In this document: one piece after another, positions 27,452 to 36,200 of the stretch
Position numbering within the stretch: the stretch's first letter is position 1
Layout: every line of letters begins with the position of its first letter
Position numbers and translations under genes: made by a program
The notes under the pieces: generated by a model
Databases searched by the model: none
What the model was told of the DNA's origin: nothing
Seen by the model: the letters and a program-made list of their open reading frames with translations, nothing else
DNA from: an uncultured Cohaesibacter sp.
GTDB lineage: Bacteria; Pseudomonadota; Alphaproteobacteria; Rhizobiales; Cohaesibacteraceae
Assembly (NCBI RefSeq): GCF_963676485.1
Contig: NZ_OY781114.1
Span: forward strand, 4,294,501 to 4,358,500
Direction: 5' to 3'
DNA length: 64,000 nucleotides

Positions 27452-29077
27452 ATGGGCCATCACTTCATCGGTGTGGATGTCGGCACTGGCAGTGCTCGTG
27501 CCGGCGTGTTTGATGAAACCGGCCGTCTTCTGGCTTCGGCCAAACAAGATCTAGCGATCTGGCGTGAAGACGGAGACATCGTCGAACAGTCATCAAGAAA
27601 TATCTGGTCGGCGATTTGCTATTCTACACGTGAAGCCATTAAAAAGGCTGGGGTAGCACCGGCTTCTGTTAAGGGGCTGGGCTTCGATGCCACATGCTCA
27701 CTGGTCGTCCTTGATGAGAATGCAGAGCCGCTTGCCGTCGGTCCGTCCGAGGATCCTGAACGCAATATCATGGTGTGGATGGATCACCGCGCGATGGAAC
27801 AGGCCAGGCGGATCAATACCGGTGGTTACAATGTGTTGAAATATGTTGGTGGCAGTATCTCTCCCGAAATGGAAACACCGAAGCTTCTCTGGCTGAAGGA
27901 GAACCGCCCGGAGACCTTTGCGAAGGCGGCTCATTTCTTTGATCTTGCCGACTTTCTGACGTGGCGTGCAACGGGGTCTGCGATCCGCTCTGTTTGCACT
28001 GTTACATGTAAATGGACCTATATGGCCCATGAAAAACGATGGGATGCCGACTATTTCCGCGCCATTGGGCTGGAAGAGCTGGTTGACGATAACTTTGCCC
28101 GTATAGGTTCAGACGTTGTAGATATCGCCACGCCACTGGGCGAAGGCTTAACAGCGGACGCAGCCGAAGAACTTGGTCTTGTCGCAGGTACGCCGGTTGG
28201 CGCATCGCTTATTGACGCCCATTGCGGCGGCGTTGGCACATTTGCTTGCCGTGGTCCGAGCGGTGAAGATCTGCCGCCGGAAACACAGATGGCGCTGATC
28301 ATGGGAACATCTGCATGTGCGATGACGTTGACACAAGAAACCAACTTTGTTGATGGCGTCTGGGGGCCTTATTTCGGGGCTATGGTTCCAGGTTACTGGC
28401 TGTTGGAAGGTGGACAATCGGCCTATGGGGCCGCTCTTGATCACTTACTGACACTGCATCCGGCCTATGCCGGGATGAAGGAAAAGGCCAAAGCCGAGGG
28501 CATCGCACTGCCAGTCTATCTGGAGACCCTTGCGGTGGAAAAGGCTGGATCCGCAGAAGAAGCCGCAATGCTCGCTCGAAATATCCATGTTGTTCCAGAG
28601 TTTCTCGGCAATCGCGCGCCGTATGCTGATCCGCAAGCAACCGCGGTTATCAGCGGGCTTACGCTGGATGCGACTGAAGACAGCTTTATCCGACTTTATG
28701 TCGCAGGACTTTGCGGGCTATGCTACGGTACGCGGCAGATCATCGAGGCCGAAAAGGCAAAGGGATTGCCGCTTGAAACGCTGGTTGTTTCCGGTGGTGC
28801 TGCACAAAGTGCCCTCCTGCGTCGCATTCTTTCGGATGCTACGGGCATGAAGGTTGCGTTGCCGGAGACCGCAGAACCGGTGCTTCTGGGGGGTGCTATT
28901 ATCGGTGCTGTTGCCGGCGGTTATCATGATGACCTTCGCAGCGGCGCTGAACAAATGTCGAAGATACGGGAGATCATATCTCCGGCGAGCGGTGAGATTA
29001 CTCGGCTACACGACAAGAAGTTCAAGGCTTTTGCCATGCTTCAGGACACTGACCGGAAGATCCGCGAACTCGCGTGA
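27452..29077 (+). CDS. FGGY-family carbohydrate kinase, ribulokinase-like
   Basis: 541 residues. HFIGVDVGTGSARAGVFD at the N-terminus is the FGGY phosphate-binding loop in the pentulokinase form. GFDATCSLVVLD, WMDHRA, FDLADFLTW and GASLIDAHCGGVG belong to the D-ribulokinase group, and the C-terminal VVSGGAAQSALLRRILSDATG is the ATP-site signature. GGGAGAAATGAT provides the ribosome site. It probably phosphorylates D-ribulose or a related ketose made by the upstream isomerase. Which pentulose is used is inferred. Confidence 0.88.
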   Translation: MGHHFIGVDVGTGSARAGVFDETGRLLASAKQDLAIWREDGDIVEQSSRNIWSAICYSTREAIKKAGVAPASVKGLGFDATCSLVVLDENAEPLAVGPSEDPERNIMVWMDHRAMEQARRINTGGYNVLKYVGGSISPEMETPKLLWLKENRPETFAKAAHFFDLADFLTWRATGSAIRSVCTVTCKWTYMAHEKRWDADYFRAIGLEELVDDNFARIGSDVVDIATPLGEGLTADAAEELGLVAGTPVGASLIDAHCGGVGTFACRGPSGEDLPPETQMALIMGTSACAMTLTQETNFVDGVWGPYFGAMVPGYWLLEGGQSAYGAALDHLLTLHPAYAGMKEKAKAEGIALPVYLETLAVEKAGSAEEAAMLARNIHVVPEFLGNRAPYADPQATAVISGLTLDATEDSFIRLYVAGLCGLCYGTRQIIEAEKAKGLPLETLVVSGGAAQSALLRRILSDATGMKVALPETAEPVLLGGAIIGAVAGGYHDDLRSGAEQMSKIREIISPASGEITRLHDKKFKAFAMLQDTDRKIRELA

Positions 29078-29086
29078 CAAGGTTGT

Positions 29087-29120
29087 TGACCGGCACCATG
29101 AGATGCCGGTCACATCTTTT
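29087..29120 (+). terminator. Intrinsic terminator after the kinase gene
   Basis: A 9-bp perfect stem (TGACCGGCA / TGCCGGTCA) with an 8-base loop, followed by CATCTTTT, begins 10 bases after the kinase stop. Confidence 0.8.
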
Positions 29121-29192
29121 CCGCGCTATTTGTTTGTGACAATAAGAACTGGATAAAAAGGCCTGTCGGGCTTTGTATGTCGGACAAGCAGG

Positions 29193-29212
29193 CTGAAACG
29201 ATCCCGTTTCAG
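29193..29212. promoter_or_regulatory. Palindromic operator upstream of the LacI-family gene
   Basis: CTGAAACG and CGTTTCAG arms separated by 4 bases, ending 27 bases before the regulator ATG. It has the size and symmetry of a LacI/GalR-family operator, so the regulator probably controls itself and perhaps the operon to its left. Confidence 0.65.
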
Positions 29213-29239
29213 AAGGTATGAGGGGATAAGCTCGACAGG

Positions 29240-30244
29240 ATGGCCAAGACGATATCCGAGATTGCCGAGGCGACCGGTTATTCGCGAACAACAATCACGA
29301 TGGTGCTCAGCGGTCGCGCTGGCGATTATCGGATCAGTGAGCGTGCACAGAAGATTATTCAGACCTATGTCGATAAACACGGAGTCACGATCAATCAGAC
29401 GGCACGTAACTTAAAAACGAGACGCTCGCACACGGTTGGTTTCATCGTCCCTGATATTGCCAACGCCTTTTTTGCAAATGTGACGGCACATCTGGAAGTG
29501 TTGTGCCGTGCAGAAGGCTTGGTGCTTGTCACAACCTCCAGTCTGGAAGACCCGGAGACAGAAAAGCGTGCGATCAGCAGTCTTCTGGCCCGCGGCGTTG
29601 ACGGTCTGGTGCTCGCTCCATGCGCGCCGCGCCCGGCCGAGACGGCCAGCAAGCGTGGTAAAACAACACCATTAATTCTCATTGACCGCGCATACCCGCA
29701 AGATCAAGCTCCGGTTATTTCCAGCAACCATGAGGCCAGTGCGCATCTGGTGACTCACGAAATGATCGCGGCCGGTGCTTCACGTATCGCCTTTTTATGC
29801 GGGCACCCAGATAATCCGAGCATTAAGGACCGTATCAGAGGTTTCTGTGAGGCCGCTGGTGATGCCGGACTGACACATGATGATGTTCAGGTTCTCACGG
29901 CGCCTGAAGACAGCACAGAAGCCGGACATGCATTGATGGGGCAGCTGATGACTGAGGGGGGTGATGACCCACAAGCGATTCTTTGTTCATCGCTTCTAGT
30001 TCTCGAAGGTGCGCTGAAGCGGATGAAAGAAGCACTTGGCGCTGTGCCGCGTGATGTGGTCATCGGAACATTTGACTATGACGGCCTGCTGGAGTTTCTG
30101 CCCAACAAAGTGCTCGTGATACAGCAGGACGAAGAGGCAATGGCGCGCGCTGCCTTCGAGCTTCTCCTGCAGCAGATGTCAGGCCAGAAGACCGTAAAGC
30201 CTGGCCGGACGATCCTAGAAACGCAGCTTGTTCGCCTGGGTTGA
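29240..30244 (+). CDS. LacI-family transcriptional regulator
   Basis: 334 residues. An N-terminal helix-turn-helix (TISEIAEATGYSRTTITMVLSG) and hinge (INQTARNLKTRRSHTVGFIVPD) are followed by a periplasmic-binding-protein-like effector domain (FFANVTAHLE, ARGVDGLVLAPC, LIDRAYP). It is the local repressor or activator for the sugar operon. The recognition helix RTTITMVLSG differs from the common VSxxTVSRVLN form. The frame runs directly into an IS-derived ORF; its stop overlaps that ORF's first codons. Confidence 0.92.
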   Translation: MAKTISEIAEATGYSRTTITMVLSGRAGDYRISERAQKIIQTYVDKHGVTINQTARNLKTRRSHTVGFIVPDIANAFFANVTAHLEVLCRAEGLVLVTTSSLEDPETEKRAISSLLARGVDGLVLAPCAPRPAETASKRGKTTPLILIDRAYPQDQAPVISSNHEASAHLVTHEMIAAGASRIAFLCGHPDNPSIKDRIRGFCEAAGDAGLTHDDVQVLTAPEDSTEAGHALMGQLMTEGGDDPQAILCSSLLVLEGALKRMKEALGAVPRDVVIGTFDYDGLLEFLPNKVLVIQQDEEAMARAAFELLLQQMSGQKTVKPGRTILETQLVRLG

Positions 30245-31107
30245 TGTGCTCGATTTGGCCTCGCCCTCCGAAAACATCACAGTGTCAGCGATGCCGAAAT
30301 ACTGAACCTACCGCTGGGGGTTGGTTTTACCTGTCCGCTATCCTGGACGATTATAGTCGGCACATCATCTCGTGGAAACTTTGCACCAACATGAAGGCAG
30401 AGGATGAGACGGATACCTTGGATCTGGCACTGCAAGCTTCAGTGTGTGATCAAGTTCATGTCGCTCATAAACCACGCTTGCTCAGTGACAATGGCTCCAG
30501 TTATGTCTCGTCTGATCTGGCCTACGGGCTGAAAGACAAGGGCATAAAACATTCTTGTGGTGCTCCATATCGTCCGCAGACGTTCGATCAACTGGTTGAC
30601 CGTGTTCCAAACGCTGGCGCGAACATACTGGACCTCGGCTGCGGTGCGGGTATCCCAGTCGCCCGCGACTTATGTTCGTTGGGTCACAACGTGATAGGTG
30701 TTGATGGATCAAAAGAACAAATAGCTAAAGCAAAGATCAATGTACCCGACGCTGACTTCATACAATCGGACATGACAGAGCTCGATTTTCTTGAATCATC
30801 ATTCGATGGCATATCTGCATTTTATTCAATGACGCACTTACCAGCGCAGAAGCAGTGCTGTCTCATCTCAAATATATCTTTTTGGCTTAAGCCGGGAGCA
30901 ACCTTCATAGTAAGTTTTGGTTCTGGAGATGCCGGGTCTTGGACCGGCGAATGGCTAGGCGTTCCCATGTTCTTCGATCACAACTCCGAAACTACAACAT
31001 TAAACTGTTTTCTGAACAACAATCTCAATATTCGCGAATACGCCGTAGAGCAGCAAGACAACGAAGATGTATTTTTTCTTTGGGTCGAAGCAATAAAGAT
31101 AGATTAA
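30241..31107 (+). CDS. Chimeric ORF: IS3 transposase fragment fused to a class I SAM methyltransferase
   Basis: 288 codons from TTG/ATG next to the LacI stop. Residues 26-114 are the transposase fragment. From about residue 115 (FDQLVDRVPNAG) it becomes a methyltransferase: ILDLGCGAGIPVARDL (SAM glycine loop), VIGVDGSKEQIAKAK, FIQSDMTELDF, SFDGISAFYSMTHL, and the late motif WTGEWLGVPMFF. The methyltransferase lacks its first 35-45 residues (substrate cap) and the ORF has no visible ribosome site, so it is probably a remnant created by an IS-mediated deletion. A fused product is possible but unproven. Confidence 0.75.
   Translation: MMCSIWPRPPKTSQCQRCRNTEPTAGGWFYLSAILDDYSRHIISWKLCTNMKAEDETDTLDLALQASVCDQVHVAHKPRLLSDNGSSYVSSDLAYGLKDKGIKHSCGAPYRPQTFDQLVDRVPNAGANILDLGCGAGIPVARDLCSLGHNVIGVDGSKEQIAKAKINVPDADFIQSDMTELDFLESSFDGISAFYSMTHLPAQKQCCLISNISFWLKPGATFIVSFGSGDAGSWTGEWLGVPMFFDHNSETTTLNCFLNNNLNIREYAVEQQDNEDVFFLWVEAIKID
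30316..30582 (+). mobile_element. IS3-family transposase (rve integrase core) fragment
   Basis: About 89 codons match the DDE core of IS3-type transposases: WFYLSAILDDYSRHIISWKL, TDTLDLALQAS, HKPRLLSDNGSSYVSSDLA and GAPYRPQT. Both the upstream part (OrfA, HTH, first Asp region) and the downstream part (after PYRPQT, including the final Glu) are missing. No terminal inverted repeat is visible on either side. This is a decayed fragment. Confidence 0.85.
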
Positions 31108-31589
31108 TCGAAGTGAGGTGAAGTAGCAATTCAGCCGCTTCCATACGGGCGAGCGCCTTCTTCCTCTTCGCAATTACCTCAGGATCGTTCGTGAAATCCG
31201 TCCGTCGATTTGGTTTACGCGGCTCTGCATTTGGACGTGTTCAGAAGAAAGGAACTGCTACGCCCTGCTCTCTCGAGCGAATAGTAGGCTTTATCCTAAT
31301 CAGAACGGGCGTATCGATGTTATTGGCATATGCACTGTTTCACCTGCTGTAGCTTGTCACTGTATCCGCATTGGTGTGGATCGCATTCGTTGGGAAAATT
31401 CTACCGGGGGGCCGATGAAACTTTACTGCATCAGTGAAATGGCTTCGCCCTTTCCAAGGTCGTAAAAGGGCTATTTTGGTAAATTCGCTGCACGATCAAC
31501 GAATTAACACTCTGCGGACAAAGAAGACATGAAATGATAAGATAGTGGTGTTCTATGTTTCACAATCAGCGTTGTCTGGGTTTGATAAA
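31108..31589. other. Decayed intergenic region
   Basis: 482 bases without a credible complete gene. On the minus strand around 31116-31240 one frame reads as a coding-like fragment (RTDFTNDPEVIAKRKKALAR) bounded by a stop and by the methyltransferase gene; I do not recognise it. Confidence 0.45.
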
Positions 31590-32033
31590 ATGTGCGAAGA
31601 ATGCGTGTTCTTCAGGATTGCCAAATCCGAAATTAAAGTGCACGAGGTATATCTGGATGAAGATTTGGTCGCATTTTTGGATATAGGGCCGATCAGGCCT
31701 GGGCATATCCAGATCATTCCAATCCAGCACTACGATTACTTTGACGATTTGCCATCTGATATTGCCCATAGAATTATAGATTTGGGTCAGAAAATTGCTC
31801 GCCGACAGAAATCTCTTTTCAACGTCAAGAGGGTCGCTCTTCTCTTCACCGGCGGTGATATTGCCCACGCACACTGTCATCTTGTACCAGTGGTTGAGGA
31901 GACTGATATCACTTCTGCTCGATATATAGTCGAAAAGAATCTGACCTATAAATCCCTTCCCCATCCCGGCGATGCAGAATTGGCAAAAATTGCTATAAGT
32001 TTGTCGAAGGAGTTCGAAGTTGTCCTAGGTTGA
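31590..32033 (+). CDS. HIT-family nucleotide-binding protein
   Basis: About 147 residues from the ATG at 31590; an in-frame GTG at 31545 would add 15 residues. CEECVFFRIAKSE at the N-terminus, VHEVYLDEDLVAFLDIGPIRPGH, and the histidine triad AHAHCHLVPV (H-x-H-x-H) near residue 98 define the HIT fold. These proteins hydrolyse or transfer nucleotides from dinucleoside polyphosphates or adenylated substrates. The gene stands alone in an accessory patch between IS debris and other remnants. Confidence 0.88.
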   Translation: MCEECVFFRIAKSEIKVHEVYLDEDLVAFLDIGPIRPGHIQIIPIQHYDYFDDLPSDIAHRIIDLGQKIARRQKSLFNVKRVALLFTGGDIAHAHCHLVPVVEETDITSARYIVEKNLTYKSLPHPGDAELAKIAISLSKEFEVVLG

Positions 32034-32075
32034 GCGTCAATGGAATAGTGTGATCCCAGCTCTTAATCTGCGTTA

Positions 32076-32095
32076 GCGGCCCTAACCCGACATTC
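32076..32095. repeat. Short dispersed intergenic repeat, copy 1
   Basis: GCGGCCCTAACCCGACATTC. A second copy at 32579-32598 matches 18 of 20 bases. A 16-base piece at 32139-32154 (TTCGAGCAAGCCGCAG) recurs with one change at 42416-42431. Confidence 0.6.
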
Positions 32096-32201
32096 GCAGG
32101 TTGCCACAAGCCGCTAGGCAGCTTCCGCATTCCTGCCGTTCGAGCAAGCCGCAGCATTTTCAGTGGCTAGGTGACGGGTGGGCGGACGAAGCTGCCGTTG
32201 C

Positions 32202-32420
32202 TCAAGCTCCCGAACGGATCATGTCTCGGATCTTAGTTGCCTTCTCGAAGTGATCAAGTTCATGGGTCTTGATCCACCATTCGGCTGCTTCCATGAGCAG
32301 CTCTGGATCATCATTTTTGTTCGCAAAAAACGCATAGAAAGAAAGACCTACCGTCTCGCCTTTCTTGTCAATTTTGTCGTTGCAGATTCCGATTGCTTTG
32401 GCTCTCAGCGATTGGCGCAT
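32202..32420 (-). CDS. Small DUF6500-like protein, 72 aa
   Basis: A compact acidic-basic protein, MRQSLRAKAIGICNDKI, with the strongly patterned segments GLSFYAFFANKNDDPELL and WWIKTHELDHFEKA. From memory these fit the DUF6500 family; the assignment needs a profile search. The coding pattern is good but the ribosome site is weak. No function is known. Confidence 0.6.
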   Translation of the reverse strand: MRQSLRAKAIGICNDKIDKKGETVGLSFYAFFANKNDDPELLMEAAEWWIKTHELDHFEKATKIRDMIRSGA

Positions 32421-32578
32421 TGGTAATTCGTTTCTTCAGCGTTTACATTTATCTGCAAGAACATATAGAAAACAAACGTACCCTGCAAGGCGATAGAAGC
32501 CGTTGGTATGGGCGCGAACCAGCCTAACGCGGCGCATCATCATGCGAAAACGCTCTTCTGGGGCCGGGATTAGAAATC

Positions 32579-32598
32579 GCGGCCCTAAGGCGACATTC
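32579..32598. repeat. Short dispersed intergenic repeat, copy 2
   Basis: GCGGCCCTAAGGCGACATTC, 18 of 20 bases identical to 32076-32095. Confidence 0.6.
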
Positions 32599-32830
32599 AT
32601 CGATGGACAAGCTTGTCCAGCGTAATGCTGCCGATGCCGCTACCCATAAGCTCTATCGCCGATGAACGCAGGACAGCACTTGGCAGGGCAATGGTCTGGG
32701 CACTGACAGACCCGATCTGCGCGAAACGAACCGGCACGGCGTCAGCGCTGGTTTTTGCCGCCTCGACCGGCAGGCGTTCGGCGCTCTTGCCCCAGAGATA
32801 GTCGATCACACCATCGATCCCTTGGGCAAA
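32597..32830 (-). pseudogene. C-terminal remnant of a medium-chain (quinone/alcohol) dehydrogenase
   Basis: The minus-strand frame reads GIDGVIDYLWGKSAERL, then VRFAQIGSVSAQTIALPSAV, then LRSSAIELMGSGIGS and a stop. This is the end of the Rossmann region and the following segment of zinc-independent MDR oxidoreductases. The N-terminal two thirds are absent, the frame is not continued upstream and the normal C-terminal helix is missing, so it is a decayed fragment. Confidence 0.6.
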
Positions 32831-33285
32831 TTGGTCCCGGAAGCGCGTCGGAAGCGGCCATCGTTAACGGGGGTTGCAACGACAATCCCATCCGATAGGG
32901 CTGCTTCGCGCTTCATGCTGTACGAGACTGAACCGCGATGGGCAGGTGGTTTTTGACAATTATGATCGCTTGGTCGCATTTGCTGATTTTGACTCATCTT
33001 ACCTCGACCAGGCCGGCCCTCTGCTGACATAGACCAATCAGACCACTCGTTTCCATGCCTGAGCTTGTTCTGCAGGATTAACATCAATCAGTGCGGATTT
33101 TTAAAAGGCTGATAGCTTTAACAGATGACCTCTGGCAAGTGGTCCGGTCTTCATGCTGTGCGTTCGCATGGAAAGAAGCAGATCAATCTTCTTGTCTCCC
33201 AATTTTTTAAAGCGAAATGACTGTCAGCGGCCAATGGTTTCTGCATTGCTTTGTCATCCCAGTGGCACAGTGTGAAAGGGTTACA
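32831..33285. other. Upstream region of ndvB
   Basis: 455 bases. A minus-strand open frame (to 33087) has no ribosome site or recognisable family and is not accepted. The right part presumably carries the ndvB promoter; I see no clear operator. Confidence 0.5.
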
Positions 33286-36200
33286 ATGATATCTCTGTCA
33301 TTTCTTGCCAATTTAAATGGACAAACCTCCAAGCTTTGGAGGGACACCACTCCGATCAGGGAAGAGTTATTCAGCGCGGAACGGCTGGAGCTTCATGCGA
33401 AAACGCTCGCAGTTGCACAAGTGGTTTCGCCAAACCCTCCAAGAGTGCCCACGCTACAAAAGCGCCTCAAAGAGAATGCCAATGCGATCCATGCCGCTTA
33501 TCTTTCCAACGCTGAAGAGCTGGAAAATCACCAAAATTTGGTTCCCGCTGCGGAATGGCTTCTCGATAATTATTATCTGATAGATGAGCAGATACGCGCC
33601 ATTAAAAGCAGTCTCCCTCCAAGCTACTACCAACAGCTGCCCAAATTGATTGATGGACCCTTGGCTGGCTATCCTCGCGTTTTCGGCATAGCCTGGGCCT
33701 TTGTTGCCCATACAGACAGTCATTTTGATCCCGAGATATTTCTACGATTTATTCGTGCCTATCAAACAATCCATCCGCTTTCCATGGGCGAGCTTTGGGC
33801 GCTTCCGATTACGCTCCGTATTGTGTTGATAGAAAATCTCCGACGTTTGGCAGATCAGATCGTCGCCGGACGAAACAGCCGTATTGCGGCAGACACCCTC
33901 GTCGATCAGGTGCTGGTGAAGAAAATCGCTTCTGATATTGCTCTGGCCGGGATTTCATCAGCCCCTTTGCCTGAACGGTTTGCAGCGCAACTGGCCAAGC
34001 GCCTGCGTGATCATGATGCAGATGACATACCCATACTGGCTTGGCTTGAAGAACGCCTATCCAGCGAAGGCTGCTCTATTGATGAAGTTGTTTTGCGCTC
34101 TCAACAAAATCTTGGCGCCTCCAACCTGTCCGTCCGTAACATAATAACCAGTTTGCGCCTTATTTCCGGCATTGAGTGGTCGGACGCGTTTGAAAGCGTG
34201 AATCTGGTTGATGCCGAGCTGCGCAAAAGCAAAACTTTTGCTCTGATGGACTTTGCAACGCGAGACATGTATCGCAACGCGATTGAGGTTCTGGCACGCA
34301 GATCGCCAGTATCGGAAATCGAGGTGACGAGGCAGGTCATGGCGCTGGTTTCAAGCGCGGGCGGTGCAGATTCGCAAGACAGCCTCTCAGATCCCGGTTA
34401 CTATCTGCTTTCAGATGGGCGGCCGCTGCTTGAAACCCAAATAGACTTCACCCCCCCCATGCGCCTATCGATACTCCGCTTCAGTCAACGGTTGGGCGTT
34501 GGCGGCTATGTCGGTCTTATCTCCTGTCTTGCCCTCATGATGCTATGGGCATGCATTTGGGCTTTGAATATCTCAAGTATCCCTGTCGGGATTCTGCTTT
34601 GTTTGGCCGGCTTCATTCCCGCAACGGAGGTTTCGACTGCATACGTAAACCGGTTCGTGACCTGGAGCTTTGGCGCGGTGATCCTGCCCAGCATGGAGTT
34701 TGAGCACGGCGTCTCCATAGACTCGCGAACCATGGTGGTCGTCCCGACCATGTTGAGCAATTCTGAAGAGCTTCTCAGGCAGATCGAACACCTCGAAATC
34801 CATTATCTGTCCGGCCCGGAAGACGATCTCACATTTGCGTTGCTGCTTGATCGTATAGATGCAGACCAGCAGTTCATCGCTGCAGAAGTTCCCATGATCG
34901 CTGATGGAGAGGCGGCAATCGAGCAACTGAACAAACGCTATGGAGCAGGCGTAGCTGGCAAGCGTTTTCTTCTTCTTGTTCGAGATCGACAATTCAATGC
35001 TTCTGAAGGCAAATGGATGGGCTGGGAGCGCAAGCGCGGAAAGCTGCAAGAGCTCAATCAATTGCTGCGAGGGGCAAAGGACACCACTTTCAACGCTCTT
35101 GATGGCACAATTCCATGGGTGCCGGACCAAGTTCGCTATGTAATTACGATGGATGCTGACACCCGATTGCCAAGGGATGCCGCGCGCAAGCTAATCGGTA
35201 AAATGGCTCATCCCCTCAATCATCCGATTTTCGATAAAAAGACACAACGCATTATTCACGGCTACGGTATTCTCCAACCACGAGTAACCCCTACGTTGAC
35301 AGCCAAGGGGAAGAACACTCTTTTTCACCGGGTCTTTTCTGCACCCGGAGGCATAGACCCTTACTCTTCGGCCATTTCCGATGTCTACCAGGATCTATTT
35401 GGTGAGGGCTCTTATACTGGCAAGGGAATTTATGACGTTGATGCCTTTGAGGCGGCTCTGGCCAATCGCATTCCGGAGAATACGGTTCTCAGCCACGATC
35501 TGCTCGAAGGGATATTCGTTCGTTCAGGTCTGGTTTCAGACATTGAAGTCATCGACGATTTCCCCTCTCGCTACGACGTGGCATGCAAACGCCAAGACCG
35601 CTGGGCCCGAGGCGATTGGCAATTGCTTCCATGGATATTGGCATGGCACAGCCACATAAAGTCGGTCGATCTGATCGGCTTTGCAAAAATTCTCGACAAT
35701 TTGCGGCGATCCCTTGTTGCCCCCACCTTGTTAGCCTGCCTCGGGCTCGTTTGGATGTTGCCCTTTACGTCGGCGCTGTTGGGCACGTGTTTCGTTCTTT
35801 GTGCTGTGGCTATTCCCGAATTTGTTTCTTGCTTCTTTGCCGTTATTCCCAGGAATATGGGGATACGCATCAATAGCCATTTCCAGATGCTGGGGGCGGA
35901 ATTCAATGCAGCCGCAATCAAGACCTTGTTGTCACTCGTCTTTCTGCCTCATCAGGCCGCGATCATGGGGCGCGCCATTATAAAATCAGTCACGAGACTC
36001 TACGTGACGCACAACCATATGCTGCAGTGGGTTACGGCGGCTCAGGCAGAACTTGCATGTGAACTGAAGCTTTCGGGGTTTTACCGACTAATGATCGGCG
36101 GAACAGCGTTGGGCCTTGTCATGATCGCAGGACTGGCGGCTTTGTCCCTTCAGTCATTGCCGATCACGGGAGTCTTTGCCTGTCTTTGGCTTATCGCTCC

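Noticed and set aside
32806-33087. 93-codon minus-strand ORF upstream of ndvB
   Set aside because: No ribosome site, no family, and it overlaps the dehydrogenase remnant in another frame.
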